DNA from: an uncultured Desulfobacter sp.
GTDB taxonomy: Bacteria > Desulfobacterota > Desulfobacteria > Desulfobacterales > Desulfobacteraceae
Direction: 5' to 3'
Assembly (NCBI RefSeq): GCF_963666675.1
Contig: NZ_OY762929.1
Coordinates: 5,924,001 to 5,988,000 of the forward strand
DNA: 64,000 nt
The translations under genes and the position numbers were made by a program. The notes below the pieces were generated by a model. That model ran no database searches. It was not told where the DNA came from and saw only the letters and a list, made by a program, of their open reading frames with translations. Shown one piece after another: positions 1-9,260 of the stretch (the stretch's first letter is position 1; every line of letters begins with the position of its first letter).

Positions 1-447
1 AATATTCTGATCTACAACCGTTCTGTCCCCCCTGATCTTCCCGAGGGCATCGCCTATTCGGATCTGGAAAATCTGATCAAATCCAGCGATATCATATCCC
101 TGCACTGTCCGTTGACCCCCCAGACCAAAGGAATGATCAACAAAGAGAGCCTGGCACAAATGAAAAAAACATCCTATTTGATCAATACCTCCCGGGGGCC
201 CCTGGTTGTGGAGAACGATCTGGCGGATGCGTTGAATAAAGGTATTATTGCCGGGGCTGCCATGGATGTTCTTGACGTGGAACCCCCGGACAAGAGCTGC
301 CCGCTGCTGACGGCTGACAACTGCTACATCACCCCTCATATTGCCTGGGCAACCCTTGCATCCAGGGAAAGACTGATGTCCATAGCGATTGAAAACATAA
401 AAAGCTACCTGGCAGGAACCCCTAAAAATGTAGTTCCCAGAAAATAA
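1..447 (+). CDS. D-2-hydroxyacid dehydrogenase, C-terminal part (cut by window start)
   Basis: The reading frame is open from base 1, so the start lies upstream of the window. About 148 codons of the C-terminal half are present. NAD-dependent enzymes of this family reduce 2-oxoacids such as hydroxypyruvate. Visible family marks are LHCPLTPQTKGMI, the INTSRG segment with the conserved Arg, the DVLDVEPP segment with the conserved Glu, and the TPHIAWAT segment with the catalytic His. The WATLASRERL tail resembles glycerate dehydrogenase/hydroxypyruvate reductase (HprA-like) more than lactate or phosphoglycerate dehydrogenases, but substrate cannot be fixed from a fragment. It is followed after 22 bases by an SPFH gene on the same strand. 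Confidence 0.9.
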   Translation, partial: NILIYNRSVPPDLPEGIAYSDLENLIKSSDIISLHCPLTPQTKGMINKESLAQMKKTSYLINTSRGPLVVENDLADALNKGIIAGAAMDVLDVEPPDKSCPLLTADNCYITPHIAWATLASRERLMSIAIENIKSYLAGTPKNVVPRK

Positions 448-469
448 GAGATAAAGGGAGAAATCCAAC

Positions 470-1471
470 ATGAGTCCAGATGCCAAATTCAATCCCCTGG
501 AGGTCACCCAAACAACAAGACCGAAATTCATCTCCATGATCCTTGGCGGTATCGTGGTGGTGGGCGTTTTATTTTTCATTGTTTCCCGGTTTTTCACAAC
601 CATACCCGCAGGTCACGTAGGCGTCGGTACCCTGTTCGGTAAAGTGCAGTCCGATATTTACACCGAAGGCATCCACCTGATTAACCCGATTGTGAAGATT
701 ACGCTTTTTGACGCCAGGCAAAAAACCCACAAGGAGGATATGGGGGTGCCGTCAAGCGACCAGCTCATCACCCGGTTTGACCTGTCCATCCAGTACCGCC
801 TGATCAAAGAGCAGGCCCCTGTGATGCTCAAGGAAACCGGCACACCCAAGGAGGTCATTGAGGTGCATATGATGCCCCTGTTGCGAAGCCTGATGCGCGA
901 AATAGGCAAAAGCGTGCCCCGGGCGGAAAATTTTTATGAACAGGCGGTTCAGCAGCGTATCCAGGAAGAACTGCTCGCCGGACTGTCCGTTTTGGCCCAG
1001 AAAGGGATTAAAATTGAAAAACTGCTCATCCGTGATGTCACCTTGCCATCCATTATTACCAATGCGGTCATGAGAAAAAAAGAAGCGGCCCAGGCTGCGG
1101 AAAAGGCCAAGGAAGAACTTAAAAAGTTCAGGGTGGACCAGGAGCGCAAAGAGGCCCAGGCCGAAGCGGAAAAAAAAGCAGAGTTAATCCAGGCCAACAA
1201 GAAAAAAGAGGTGATGCTCATCAATGCCAATGCCCAGCTTGAAGCCGCCAGGATAGAAGCCAAGGCGATTCTTGTGCGGGCCGAAGCCGAAGCGGCCGCC
1301 AAACGCAAGCTCATTGATGCAATCTCCCTGGAGGGATATCTGAAATTAGAAAGCATGGCTGTACTCAAAGAGCTTCAAAACGGCAATCACCTGATCATCA
1401 TGGACCCCAATACAACATCTCCCCTGCCGTTTTTAAATCTTGATAAGATTCAGTATAAATCAATGAGGTGA
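470..1471 (+). CDS. SPFH/band-7 (prohibitin-like) membrane protein
   Basis: A 333-residue protein with one N-terminal membrane segment (about residues 20-43), then a band-7/SPFH domain starting at the IPAGHVGVGTLFGKV segment (about 46-60). A long charged coiled coil rich in Ala, Glu and Lys follows (about 205-285), and a short C-terminal tail ends at a conserved-looking MDPNTTSPLPF. This is the architecture of prohibitin/HflK-C/stomatin proteins, which form ring-shaped membrane scaffolds and often influence FtsH-type proteolysis. No protease gene is adjacent, so a partner cannot be named. A purine-rich ribosome site (aaagggag) sits about 10 bases before the ATG, supporting this start. Confidence 0.88.
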   Translation: MSPDAKFNPLEVTQTTRPKFISMILGGIVVVGVLFFIVSRFFTTIPAGHVGVGTLFGKVQSDIYTEGIHLINPIVKITLFDARQKTHKEDMGVPSSDQLITRFDLSIQYRLIKEQAPVMLKETGTPKEVIEVHMMPLLRSLMREIGKSVPRAENFYEQAVQQRIQEELLAGLSVLAQKGIKIEKLLIRDVTLPSIITNAVMRKKEAAQAAEKAKEELKKFRVDQERKEAQAEAEKKAELIQANKKKEVMLINANAQLEAARIEAKAILVRAEAEAAAKRKLIDAISLEGYLKLESMAVLKELQNGNHLIIMDPNTTSPLPFLNLDKIQYKSMR

Positions 1472-1498
1472 TAAATCTTTTCATCCATATTTTTCGCT

Positions 1499-1544
1499 GC
1501 GACGTTCCGGAAAACATATTCAATATGCCTTCCGGAACGTTGCG
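1499..1544. repeat. Near-perfect inverted repeat after the SPFH gene
   Basis: Two arms of about 20 bases, both containing CGTTCCGGAA or its complement followed by CATATT, pair around a one-base centre, with two small mismatched positions. It lies 27 bases after the SPFH stop codon and could stop transcription. It has no clear T run, so it may instead be a repeat element. Confidence 0.55.
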
Positions 1545-1728
1545 CTTCAATTGCGAATTAAAACTTCGTCCAAAATCAGTGCCATATTTTCACACACGCC
1601 CCAATTAACCCTTATAAATAGGTATATATCTTTACCCTTCGTTTTTTTAATATTCTGAGCTTCATATCGTCTTGGGTGGCCGATGTTATGTCCAAGACCC
1701 TCTTTATTATCAACATACCTGGTTAGAA

Positions 1729-2153
1729 TGTTCAAAATATTAGCCATAAACAACACATAAATATAAAACTATGTTGAAAACCAATTAATGATATGTTTAA
1801 AACGTGTTCAAAACAATCCTGAAAGCCTATTAGACAACGATCTTGGAATTGTTCAAAATAAAGATATAATTGTCGAAAAAAGATCAAAAAGATGTTGAAA
1901 ATAAAGATAGGGTTGACCCAATCTACTGAAAAAAGGCATTGAATTAATGCCGAGTTCAACTATTGAACACAGGTATTCATAAAATGTCAATAATCAAAAC
2001 TTTTGAGTTAAAAACCAGTAGATATGATGTTTAAAAATATGTTCAAAACGAACGAAAAGTACTATGGTATAGGGTATTCTAAATTGTTCAAAAAGTCTAT
2101 TTGGCTGTTTAAAAGCGTGTTGAAACCATGTTCAAAACTTAAATTTTTAAACA
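1729..2153. repeat. Array of phased TGTTNAAAA motifs in a 795-bp AT-rich spacer
   Basis: The spacer between the SPFH gene and the acetyl-CoA synthetase gene (1472-2266) has no believable gene. Eleven exact TGTTNAAAA copies start at 1729, 1772, 1794, 1805, 1850, 1893, 2028, 2040, 2085, 2106 and 2129. A near copy is at 2118 (last base C), and an inverted TTTTTAAACA lies at 2144-2153. Most steps are close to whole multiples of about 11 bases (43, 22, 11, 45, 43, then 12, 45, 21, 12, 11). The order T-copy, C-copy 11-12 bases later, C-copy 45 bases later occurs twice (1794/1805/1850 and 2028/2040/2085), suggesting a degenerate 234-base tandem duplication. A perfect GTTCAA-CTA-TTGAAC inverted repeat lies at 1954-1968. 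It could be a multi-site regulator region, an architectural-protein site or an origin-like iteron array; which is unknown. Confidence 0.75.
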
Positions 2154-2266
2154 TGGTTTCATATTGACAACGAGCAAGCATATAAGTAAGTTTTACTCAC
2201 CTAAACATCTAAAAAGAAAAAAGCTGCTGCCTGTATTTCAAACGTCATTTTCAATGGAGTGAACCC

Positions 2267-4477
2267 ATGACCCAACTCAAAAAAATCGCAGCAACCATCA
2301 ATAATGCCGTTAAACAGGGCATCCAAAGTTTTAACGAAGACCGGGCCAAAGAAATTTTTAAACAACTGGGACTGCCTGTGGTCCGGGAAATACGCATCGA
2401 AGACTTGGCTGATCTCCATGGGGCCGCCAAAAACATCGGATACCCTGTCGTACTCAAAGGAATTGCAAAACAGATTCTACATAAAACCGAAGCCGGCATG
2501 GTGGACGTGGGCATCACCAATGAAACCGAACTGAAAAAATCGGCCAAAAAAATAAAATCCCATGCGGGTGACGCTTTTGAAGCCTTTTTGATCCAGCCTA
2601 TGATCCAAGGGAAAAGACAGTTCACTGCGGGTATGTTTAAAGACCCCCAATTTGGGCCGGTGATTATGTTCGGGGTGGGCGGGGTCCTCACCGAAGCATT
2701 GAAGGATACAATTTTCCGCCTTGCCCCATTGTCCAAAGCAGATATTGACCACATGCTAACCAGCCTGAGATCCAAGGCGTTATTTGAATCATTCCGGGGG
2801 GAGGCCGCAGTTAACCGTCCGGAACTTGAATCCGTGCTCCGGCGTTTGTCTGACCTGGCCATATCCTGCCCGGACATCCGCGAAATTGATATCAATCCGT
2901 TAATGATCACTCCCGACGGTTCTCCTGTGGCGGTTGACGGACTGATGATTCTTGAAAAAACTGAAAACGATGACACGCATCCGCATTCAACAATCGATTT
3001 CAAACGTTTATACACAACCTTTTATCCCAAAACCATTGCCTTTATCGGTGCTTCTGCAGTTCCGGGCAAATGGGGTCATCTGCTGATAACAAACGCATAT
3101 GCCGGGAATTTCAAAGGCAAAACTTTTCTGGTTAATCCCAAGGGCGGCACGATTATGGGACGGGATGTTCATAAAACCGTCAATGAAATAGAAAACGATG
3201 TGGATCTGGCTTTTGTAACCGTACCTGCAAGCCGGGTCATGGCACTGATACCTGCCCTGGAAAAAAAAAATGTCAAAGGCATGGTATTGATCACCAGCGG
3301 CTTCAGGGAAGTCGGGGACCAGGGCAGACAGCTTGAGGATGAGATCATGGCAGCCGCCCAAAAAGCCGGTATCCTGGTCATCGGCCCCAATACCATGGGC
3401 ATATGCAATCCCCATGCATCCCTTTACGCGTCCGGGGCCAATGCACTTCCGTTTCCCGGCACCACCGCCATGATCTCCCAATCGGGAAATATAGGCACCC
3501 AGCTCCTTACCTTTGCCGAGCAACAGGGCATAGGCATCCGGTTATTTGTGGGCTCCGGCAACGAGGCCATGATTTCCACGGAAGATTACATGCAGATCCT
3601 TGAAGGTGATGACCTGACCCGCACCGTGCTCCTGTATATCGAAAGCGTGGAAAACGGGCGTCGTTTTTTTGAATCCGCAAGCCGCCTGTCAGCGACCAAA
3701 CCCGTGGTACTCCTCAAGGGCGGCAGAACCCGGGATGGAGAAAGGGCTGCCGCCGGCCATACCGGGGCCATGGCATCGGATTCAAAGGTGTTTCATGCGG
3801 CCTGCACCCAGGCGGGGATCATACAGGTGGAGCAGCCCTTGGAGCTTTTGGATATGTCCACCGTATTCTCATCTTTACCCATGCCCAAAGGCGGCCGTGT
3901 GGCCCTCATGACCCTGGGCGGCGGATGGGGTGTGGTGACCACGGACCTTTGTGCGGACTACGGGCTTGAAGTACCCAAACTCTCCAAAGAGACAATGGAA
4001 CGGTTGAACGCCTGCCTGCCGGACTTCTGGAGCCATGACAACCCCGTGGATATTGTGGGTGAAACAGATCCGAAAATTCCCAAAATCTGCCTGGAAGAGC
4101 TTTTAAAATGGGATGGATGCGATGCGGTCATTCACCTGGGCATCCACGGCAGACGGATACTTATTTATGCCATGGCAAAGGGCATGTTGAAAACAGATCC
4201 GGATGTGACAAAGGAAAAAACAGATCTGTTTATGGCGGACCTTGTCAAGGCGGAGGCGGATTACACCCGATATACTGTTGAAATGATACAAAAATACAAC
4301 AAACCCGTGGTGGGTGTCAGTCTCTTAACCGATGAATTGAGCCGTACCCTTTACCCGTATGACGATCTGGACTATAAGGGGGTATTTTTCCCCTCGCCGG
4401 AACGGGCCGTAAAGGCGCTGGCCGGGATGGTCCGGTACAGAAAATGGATTGATTCGGCAGGGAAATACAAACCATAG
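2267..4477 (+). CDS. ADP-forming acetate/acyl-CoA synthetase (beta-alpha fusion)
   Basis: This 736-residue enzyme interconverts an acyl-CoA, ADP and phosphate with the acid, CoA and ATP, allowing ATP to be made or acetate activated. The order is an ATP-grasp (beta) domain at about 1-225, with [19 protein letters not shown] and the EIDINPLMI metal site. A CoA-binding domain starts near 245 (TIAFIGAS, then VNPKGG), followed by a succinyl-CoA-ligase-like domain with [10 protein letters not shown]. The phosphorylated-His segment is [12 protein letters not shown] rather than the commoner SHTGALAG. The ATG has a GGAG-type site 7 bases upstream. It lies 17 bases before panB and is probably cotranscribed with it. 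The phased motif array immediately upstream makes special regulation plausible. A second family member is at 35486-37597. Confidence 0.92.
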   Translation: MTQLKKIAATINNAVKQGIQSFNEDRAKEIFKQLGLPVVREIRIEDLADLHGAAKNIGYPVVLKGIAKQILHKTEAGMVDVGITNETELKKSAKKIKSHAGDAFEAFLIQPMIQGKRQFTAGMFKDPQFGPVIMFGVGGVLTEALKDTIFRLAPLSKADIDHMLTSLRSKALFESFRGEAAVNRPELESVLRRLSDLAISCPDIREIDINPLMITPDGSPVAVDGLMILEKTENDDTHPHSTIDFKRLYTTFYPKTIAFIGASAVPGKWGHLLITNAYAGNFKGKTFLVNPKGGTIMGRDVHKTVNEIENDVDLAFVTVPASRVMALIPALEKKNVKGMVLITSGFREVGDQGRQLEDEIMAAAQKAGILVIGPNTMGICNPHASLYASGANALPFPGTTAMISQSGNIGTQLLTFAEQQGIGIRLFVGSGNEAMISTEDYMQILEGDDLTRTVLLYIESVENGRRFFESASRLSATKPVVLLKGGRTRDGERAAAGHTGAMASDSKVFHAACTQAGIIQVEQPLELLDMSTVFSSLPMPKGGRVALMTLGGGWGVVTTDLCADYGLEVPKLSKETMERLNACLPDFWSHDNPVDIVGETDPKIPKICLEELLKWDGCDAVIHLGIHGRRILIYAMAKGMLKTDPDVTKEKTDLFMADLVKAEADYTRYTVEMIQKYNKPVVGVSLLTDELSRTLYPYDDLDYKGVFFPSPERAVKALAGMVRYRKWIDSAGKYKP

Positions 4478-4494
4478 AAAATCAGGAGAGACTT

Positions 4495-5286
4495 ATGAGC
4501 ACAAAAGTTACCACTTCCAGCCTGATGAAGATGAAGCAGGAGGGAAAAAAAATAACCGCCCTTACCGCCTATGACTATCCTTCTGCCCTCATGGTGGACC
4601 GTGCCGGAATTGATCTTATCCTCGTGGGCGATTCCGTGGGCATGGCCGTCCAGGGCTGGGATACCACCCTGCCTGTGACCATGGATGAGATGATTTATCA
4701 TACTAAACTTGTGACCCGGGCCTGCTCAAGAGCCCTGGTGGTGGGTGACATGCCGTTCATGTCCTACCAGAGCGGCATGGATAAAGCCGTTGAAAACGCC
4801 GGACGGTTTTTAAAAGAAGCCGGCGCCACAGCCGTAAAACTTGAAGGCGGCGCTGATGTCTGTCCTGCCATTTCAGCCATGGCAAAGGCAGGCATACCTG
4901 TCCAGGCCCATATTGGTCTGACCCCCCAGTCCGTGCACCAGATGGGCGGTTTCAAGGTACAGCGGGACGAAGAGCGGCTGCTTAAGGATGCCAGAGACGT
5001 CGAGGCAGCCGGCGCTTTTTCCGTTGTTCTGGAAGGCATTCCAGCAGCCATTGCCGAAAAAATAACAGAATCCCTGACCATTCCCACCATCGGCATTGGT
5101 GCAGGTCCCTCCTGTGACGGCCAGATTCTGGTACTCCATGACATGCTCGGTATGCATGACGGATTTATACCTAAATTCGTCAAAAAATTCGTAGATATTT
5201 ATTCCCTGGCAAACCAGGGGCTTGCTGAATATGCCAAAGAGGTTCAGGACGGCAGTTTTCCGTCCAAGGCGCATTCATATAAATAG
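4495..5286 (+). CDS. panB: 3-methyl-2-oxobutanoate hydroxymethyltransferase
   Basis: PanB makes ketopantoate from 2-oxoisovalerate and methylene-tetrahydrofolate, the first committed step of pantothenate and CoA synthesis. The 263-residue length is normal. The N-terminal [20 protein letters not shown], the ILVGDSVGM metal/substrate segment, the [11 protein letters not shown] stretch, AVKLEGG, the [12 protein letters not shown] segment and [20 protein letters not shown] are characteristic of the family. It has a clear AGGAGA ribosome site and sits between the ADP-forming acyl-CoA synthetase and a DUF2520 protein, all on the plus strand. The grouping links CoA synthesis with a CoA-using enzyme. 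Confidence 0.97.
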   Translation: MSTKVTTSSLMKMKQEGKKITALTAYDYPSALMVDRAGIDLILVGDSVGMAVQGWDTTLPVTMDEMIYHTKLVTRACSRALVVGDMPFMSYQSGMDKAVENAGRFLKEAGATAVKLEGGADVCPAISAMAKAGIPVQAHIGLTPQSVHQMGGFKVQRDEERLLKDARDVEAAGAFSVVLEGIPAAIAEKITESLTIPTIGIGAGPSCDGQILVLHDMLGMHDGFIPKFVKKFVDIYSLANQGLAEYAKEVQDGSFPSKAHSYK

Positions 5287-5311
5287 TTTATGACGCAGGT
5301 ATTATATATCT

Positions 5312-6199
5312 ATGAATAGTACCAAACAAAAGTTTTCTGTGATCGGCTGTGGCCGGGTGGGCATCTGTCTGGCCACATTTCTTTTTAAAAAAAAGTATGA
5401 ACCCGCAGGTTTTTTCAGCAGGAGTATGACGTCGGCCCGGGCGGCCCGGGCAGCCGCCGGGTGCGGTATTGTGTTTGATTCGGCTGCCGATTGTGCCCGG
5501 GCCGGGGATATTGTATTTATAACTACCCCCGACGGGGTCATAGAAGGGGTCTGCGAAGATCTTGCAGGCCAAGACGCCTTTGGACCCAAAACCATGGTGT
5601 TTCATCTGTCAGGCGCCCACTCTTCAGCGATACTTGCCCGGGCAAAACAATCCGGTGCCGTTGTGGGCTCCATTCATCCCCTGCAGTCCTTTGCCCCCTA
5701 TGAACCGGGTCAGGCAAGCCCATTTGAAGGGATCAATATCTCGGTTGAGGGCGACCCCGATGCCGTTTCCCAGGGCAAGGATATTGCTGCAGCCCTGGGC
5801 GCCCAGGCCTTTGCCATCCCAACCGAATCCAAAACCCTTTACCATGCCTCGGCTGTGGTGGCCTCCAACTACCTTGTGACCCTGGTAAAGTTTGCACTCA
5901 CCCTTTTAATGGAAACAGGACTTCGGGAAGATGCGGCGTTTGATATTTTATCGCCCCTGATCCAGGGCACCCTGTCCAATATAAATTCCAGGGGCTGCAC
6001 CCAGGCCCTGACAGGCCCTGTGGCCCGGGGGGATCATGACACCGTGGCCCGGCACCTGGCTGACATTGACAAAAAAACACCTGAATTTTCAACGTTGTAC
6101 CGTCTTTTAGGCACCCATACCCTGGATATTGCCGGGGCCGGAAACGGCCTGTCCAAAGAGGCTGAAAAAATTTTATCCGGCCTTTTTAAAATCATGTGA
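5312..6199 (+). CDS. Rossmann-fold/DUF2520 protein, possible ketopantoate reductase
   Basis: This 295-residue protein has an N-terminal NAD(P)-binding fold (VIGCGRVGICLATFL, about 9-24). Further marks are an ITTPDGVIEGVCEDL segment, an HLSGAHSS turn, a GSIHPLQSF segment and a helical C-terminal DUF2520-type domain with YHASAVVASNYLVTL. The family resembles the 6-phosphogluconate dehydrogenase/ketopantoate reductase superfamily but is not classic PanE. It starts 25 bases after panB on the same strand. The context makes reduction of ketopantoate to pantoate the leading idea; that is inference from position and fold, not from recognised PanE active-site residues. The gene is closed by a hairpin at 6253-6286. 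Confidence 0.75.
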   Translation: MNSTKQKFSVIGCGRVGICLATFLFKKKYEPAGFFSRSMTSARAARAAAGCGIVFDSAADCARAGDIVFITTPDGVIEGVCEDLAGQDAFGPKTMVFHLSGAHSSAILARAKQSGAVVGSIHPLQSFAPYEPGQASPFEGINISVEGDPDAVSQGKDIAAALGAQAFAIPTESKTLYHASAVVASNYLVTLVKFALTLLMETGLREDAAFDILSPLIQGTLSNINSRGCTQALTGPVARGDHDTVARHLADIDKKTPEFSTLYRLLGTHTLDIAGAGNGLSKEAEKILSGLFKIM

Positions 6200-6252
6200 T
6201 CAAAGGGTTATCGGATGCAATCATCTGTTCGGATATATTGTTGAAAAAGGCA

Positions 6253-6286
6253 AGGGCCATGCAGATTTAAAAACCTGCATGGCCCT
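6253..6286. terminator. Strong hairpin, likely bidirectional terminator
   Basis: Perfect 12-base arms (AGGGCCATGCAG and its complement) with a 10-base loop lie between the DUF2520 gene (ends 6199) and the convergent YciI-like gene (ends 6333). The downstream stretch is AT-rich but has no long T run. Its place between convergent genes supports a terminator role. Confidence 0.65.
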
Positions 6287-6332
6287 ATAAAATTTACAGC
6301 TTTCAGCTTTTATTGAAACCGCTGAACAACAA

Positions 6333-6635
6333 CTATTTGGGCGCCCAGAAGGGGGCGACAGCGGCCTGCTGAACTTCGACGGTCTCCCATACATTGCCCT
6401 TGACATAAGCCTCGTTGTCCAGCCACTCTTTATCCAGCGCGTCCCGGGATTCAAAATCGCACACAATCATGGAACCGGCCATTTTTCCCTCATCATTGAG
6501 GATGGCTGCGGCATAAAGCCAGTTGCCTGATTCGTGCATTTTTTTAGCGGTTGCAAGGTGTGCCTCCCTGGCGGCCATTCTTCTTTCCAGGGCATTTTCA
6601 TCTGTGCCATCCCGGCCGATTACAATAAACTGCAT
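6333..6635 (-). CDS. YciI-like small protein
   Basis: A 100-residue protein starting MQFIVIGRDG. It has the compact ferredoxin-like pattern of the YciI/DGPF family: a REAHLATAKKMHESGNW helix with a conserved His, AAAILNDEGKMAGSMIVCDF strands and an ALDKEWLDNEAYVKGNVW helix. Members are small cytoplasmic proteins, some with dehalogenase-like or ligand-binding roles; most have no assigned reaction. The start has a GGAGG-like site (aaaatgcagtt preceded by ggaggaaa). It follows a small lipoprotein gene on the same strand after 14 bases, so the two may be cotranscribed. Confidence 0.85.
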   Translation of the reverse strand: MQFIVIGRDGTDENALERRMAAREAHLATAKKMHESGNWLYAAAILNDEGKMAGSMIVCDFESRDALDKEWLDNEAYVKGNVWETVEVQQAAVAPFWAPK

Positions 6636-6649
6636 TTTTCCTCCAAAAT

Positions 6650-6907
6650 CTAAAGTCCTTTCATTGCGGGAAGGATTACTTTCTCACCTATGAAACTGAT
6701 GGTAATATTTTTTGTTTCATTTCCCCACACACATTTTTTGGCCCCCAAAGCCCCATCGCAGGTATCTGGTTCGCCAATGATCCCCACCACGTCTTCATAA
6801 CCCATACCCATCTTAATTTTGTCAAAATTTTCCCGGTTAATTTTTGAGCACCCCAGAAAAACAATAGAACAAAAGAGTACAAGAATCAGAAAATTCGTAA
6901 ATTTCAT
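6650..6907 (-). CDS. Small lipoprotein with a BamE/SmpA-like fold
   Basis: An 85-residue protein with a lipoprotein signal (hydrophobic LILVLFCSIVFLGC, Cys at about residue 20). The rest, FDKIKMGMGYEDVVGIIGEP then KKCVWGNETKNITISFIGEKV, follows the repeated helix-helix-strand pattern of BamE-like/DUF3862 proteins. These are usually small envelope proteins with helper or binding roles. No Bam or Tol genes are nearby, so a function is not assigned. It is transcribed away from the TonB receptor at 7224. Confidence 0.78.
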   Translation of the reverse strand: MKFTNFLILVLFCSIVFLGCSKINRENFDKIKMGMGYEDVVGIIGEPDTCDGALGAKKCVWGNETKNITISFIGEKVILPAMKGL

Positions 6908-7223
6908 AAAAAGTTCCTTTACATTACCATCTTAAGGGCACTGAACTCTATTGTACAGCAGGTGGCTGGTTATACCTTAATTACCGCTTTCGATCAACAG
7001 ATCCCCGATGCAATCCAGGGCTGAACCTGGACGTCGACCCGTTGATGGTATAAAAGAGCCCCGCTTTTGACCCGCCAATACCAGAATTCGACCCCCATGT
7101 ACAATCCCTTTTTCCATGGGACATGATATTTCCCTACGGAAAACATTTATATATTTACAAATTTTAATCAGTTTAAACTTATTAAACATTGTTTACCTGA
7201 TTAACATCCAAAAGGAGATGAAA
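6908..7223. other. 316-bp divergent spacer with a possible folded leader
   Basis: The region separates the divergent lipoprotein and TonB receptor genes. A nested set of complementary stretches is visible: TATACC at 6971-6976 and ATCAAC at 6993-6998 face the contiguous GTTGATGGTATA at 7041-7052, enclosing a CCAGG/CCTGG hairpin at 7015-7030. This could be a structured leader, or an accident. A minus-strand open stretch (6977-7189) has no recognisable domain. An AAGGAG ribosome site at 7212-7217 serves the receptor gene. Confidence 0.4.
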
Positions 7224-9260
7224 ATGAAATATAAAGTGCTTTACTTAATTGTGGCGGCAGTATTTTTTCTACCGGCATGGGTCCCGGGATATGCCGGGGA
7301 AAATACACAAAAGGCAACCCTTGAAAACATCACGGTGACGGCCAATAAAACCGAAGAAAATGCCCAGAAGATTCCCATGAGTATCACGGCACTGGATGAA
7401 TTTGATATTCAGGACCGGTCCATCACCCAAACCTCGGACCTTTTCGACCGGGTGCCCAATATGTATCTGACCCGGACCGGACCCTTAGGGGCTACGGACA
7501 ACATCGCCTCGGTCAGGGGAATCACCTCGTTTATGACCGGGGGTTCAGTGTACGGATTTTTTGTGGATGATGTGTTTTACCCGTCAGCAGATATCAATTT
7601 GATGGATGTGGCTCGAATTGAGGTGCTCCGGGGACCCCAGGGGACACTTTACGGAAAAAATACCGAAGCCGGGGTAATCAATGTGATCACCAAAGAACCT
7701 GAAAATGCCTGGGCCGGGAATATCGGTTTATCCTACAGCAACTACAATACCTTTGATACCACCCTGGCCGGCGGCGGGGCACTTGTAAAAGACAAGCTGT
7801 TTGTTCGCCTGGCAGGAAAATTCAACTCGTCTGACGGTTATTTTACCAACACAGTGGATAATGATGACAGCGTGAATGAAGGCAAAACTTATGACGGCAG
7901 GATATCACTTTTTTATCACCCCTCGGACAGGCTGACCGCAGATCTGAAAGTCAATCTTCAAAAATACAATACCAACTACGCTGAATTCACATCCTATGAC
8001 AAGGTGATGGACGGCAATTTTGATATCAGCGTCAACGACCCCGGCGATGTGGACAAGGATTTTAAAAATCTATCCCTTAAAATCGCCTATGACATGGATG
8101 ATATCCGCCTGACATCCATCACCGGCGTACTGAGCAGTGACCGGAAGAACAGAAACGACGTTGATTTCACACCCAGCGATGACTATCGCCTGAACACCAA
8201 AACCGACAGGCAGGCATATACCCAGGAGTTTCGTTTAAATTCAACGAACAGCAGTCAATTAAAATGGACTGTGGGCGCATACCTTTTCAACACCACAGAT
8301 GACAACGGTATCATTTATGATGTACCGGCCTATGGCGTATCGTCGGAACAGTACGGTGACATGGACAGCAAGGGGGCAGCCGTGTACGGGCAGGCCGATT
8401 ACACCATGGGAGACCTGATTGCCACCGCAGGCCTGCGATATGAATACGAGCGTAAAAAGTATGATTACCTGTGGAAAAACGGTGATCTCATCGGTTACGC
8501 CCCCTGTGCCGGATCATCCGAAAAAAATTTTGAGGCGTTTTTGCCCAAATTTGCCCTGACCTACGAGTTGACAGAAAATTTTCGGCCCTACGCCAGTGTG
8601 GCCAAAGGCTTTAAAAGTGGTGGATTCAATTTGAGTTCAGATCCCGGCACTGCCTATGATTCGGAATATACCTGGAATTATGAACTGGGGTTTAAAAGTG
8701 AGTTGGCCCATAACCGGATCCAGTTGAATGCAGCCCTTTTTTATATCAACTGGGAAGATCTGCAGGTGGAGCAACCCTCTTATCCGGACTATGTCATTGA
8801 CAATGCTGCCGAAGCCACCAGCAAAGGGGTTGAGGTTGAACTCAGGGTCCGGCCGGTACCGGGCATAGACCTGTACGGCAGCTTTGGCTATGTGGATGCC
8901 ACCTTTGATGAATATACCAACGGTACCACCGATTACTCAGGAAAAAATATCCCCAACTCCCCATCCCACACATACAGCATTGGCAGCACCTGTCGTTTCC
9001 TGGATCACTGGATGGTCAACGCTGAACTTAACGGTGCCGGCACCATCTATTATACGGCGGACAATAATAAATCCCAGGGAAGTTACCAGGTCGTTAATGT
9101 AAAAGCCGGATATGAGACCGACAGGTTTGATCTCTACCTGTGGGCCAGAAATCTGTTTGATGAAGCCTATGCGACCCGGGCTTTTCAAATGGGCAGTGAC
9201 TGGTGGGCCAGAAACGGTGATCCCCTTACCGTGGGCCTGACCTTCCGGTACAGGTTCTAG
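7224..9260 (+). CDS. TonB-dependent outer-membrane receptor (no STN domain)
   Basis: A 678-residue receptor for uptake of a metal chelate or similar ligand across the outer membrane. After a signal peptide (about 1-27, ending PGYAGE) comes the TonB-box-like ENITVTANK, the plug domain (PMSITALDEFDIQD through RIEVLRGPQGTLYGKN) and a 22-strand-type barrel ending in Phe (GLTFRYRF). The ATG at 7224 is preferred because GGAG lies 6 bases upstream; an in-frame ATG at 7218 is too close to it, and an upstream extension would spoil the signal peptide. It lacks the N-terminal signalling domain seen in the receptors at 10478 and 13780. The convergent AraC/PchR-like gene that shares its last four bases is its likely regulator. 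The ligand cannot be told. Confidence 0.93.
   Translation: MKYKVLYLIVAAVFFLPAWVPGYAGENTQKATLENITVTANKTEENAQKIPMSITALDEFDIQDRSITQTSDLFDRVPNMYLTRTGPLGATDNIASVRGITSFMTGGSVYGFFVDDVFYPSADINLMDVARIEVLRGPQGTLYGKNTEAGVINVITKEPENAWAGNIGLSYSNYNTFDTTLAGGGALVKDKLFVRLAGKFNSSDGYFTNTVDNDDSVNEGKTYDGRISLFYHPSDRLTADLKVNLQKYNTNYAEFTSYDKVMDGNFDISVNDPGDVDKDFKNLSLKIAYDMDDIRLTSITGVLSSDRKNRNDVDFTPSDDYRLNTKTDRQAYTQEFRLNSTNSSQLKWTVGAYLFNTTDDNGIIYDVPAYGVSSEQYGDMDSKGAAVYGQADYTMGDLIATAGLRYEYERKKYDYLWKNGDLIGYAPCAGSSEKNFEAFLPKFALTYELTENFRPYASVAKGFKSGGFNLSSDPGTAYDSEYTWNYELGFKSELAHNRIQLNAALFYINWEDLQVEQPSYPDYVIDNAAEATSKGVEVELRVRPVPGIDLYGSFGYVDATFDEYTNGTTDYSGKNIPNSPSHTYSIGSTCRFLDHWMVNAELNGAGTIYYTADNNKSQGSYQVVNVKAGYETDRFDLYLWARNLFDEAYATRAFQMGSDWWARNGDPLTVGLTFRYRF

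Noticed and set aside
1732..1959. Open minus-strand frame rich in Phe and Leu inside the TGTTNAAAA array
   Set aside because: It follows the DNA repeat spacing rather than a codon rhythm: steps of 43-45, 22 and 11 bases are not multiples of three throughout. It has no ribosome site or known domain.
1729..2153. TGTTNAAAA array as a CRISPR array
   Set aside because: The repeated unit is only nine bases, spacers vary from 2 to over 100 bases, and no cas genes are in the window.
6977..7189. Minus-strand open frame of about 70 codons as a gene
   Set aside because: No recognisable domain and no ribosome site. It overlaps the 5' leader of the TonB receptor gene and may be a chance frame in a structured spacer.
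7116..7223. Longer N-terminus for the TonB receptor
   Set aside because: It would place 36 extra residues before a normal signal peptide, and AAGGAG fits the ATG at 7224.
9257..9260. Shared CTAG of the TonB receptor and AraC stop codons as a regulatory overlap
   Set aside because: Four-base convergent overlaps occur by chance in compact genomes; nothing else suggests function.
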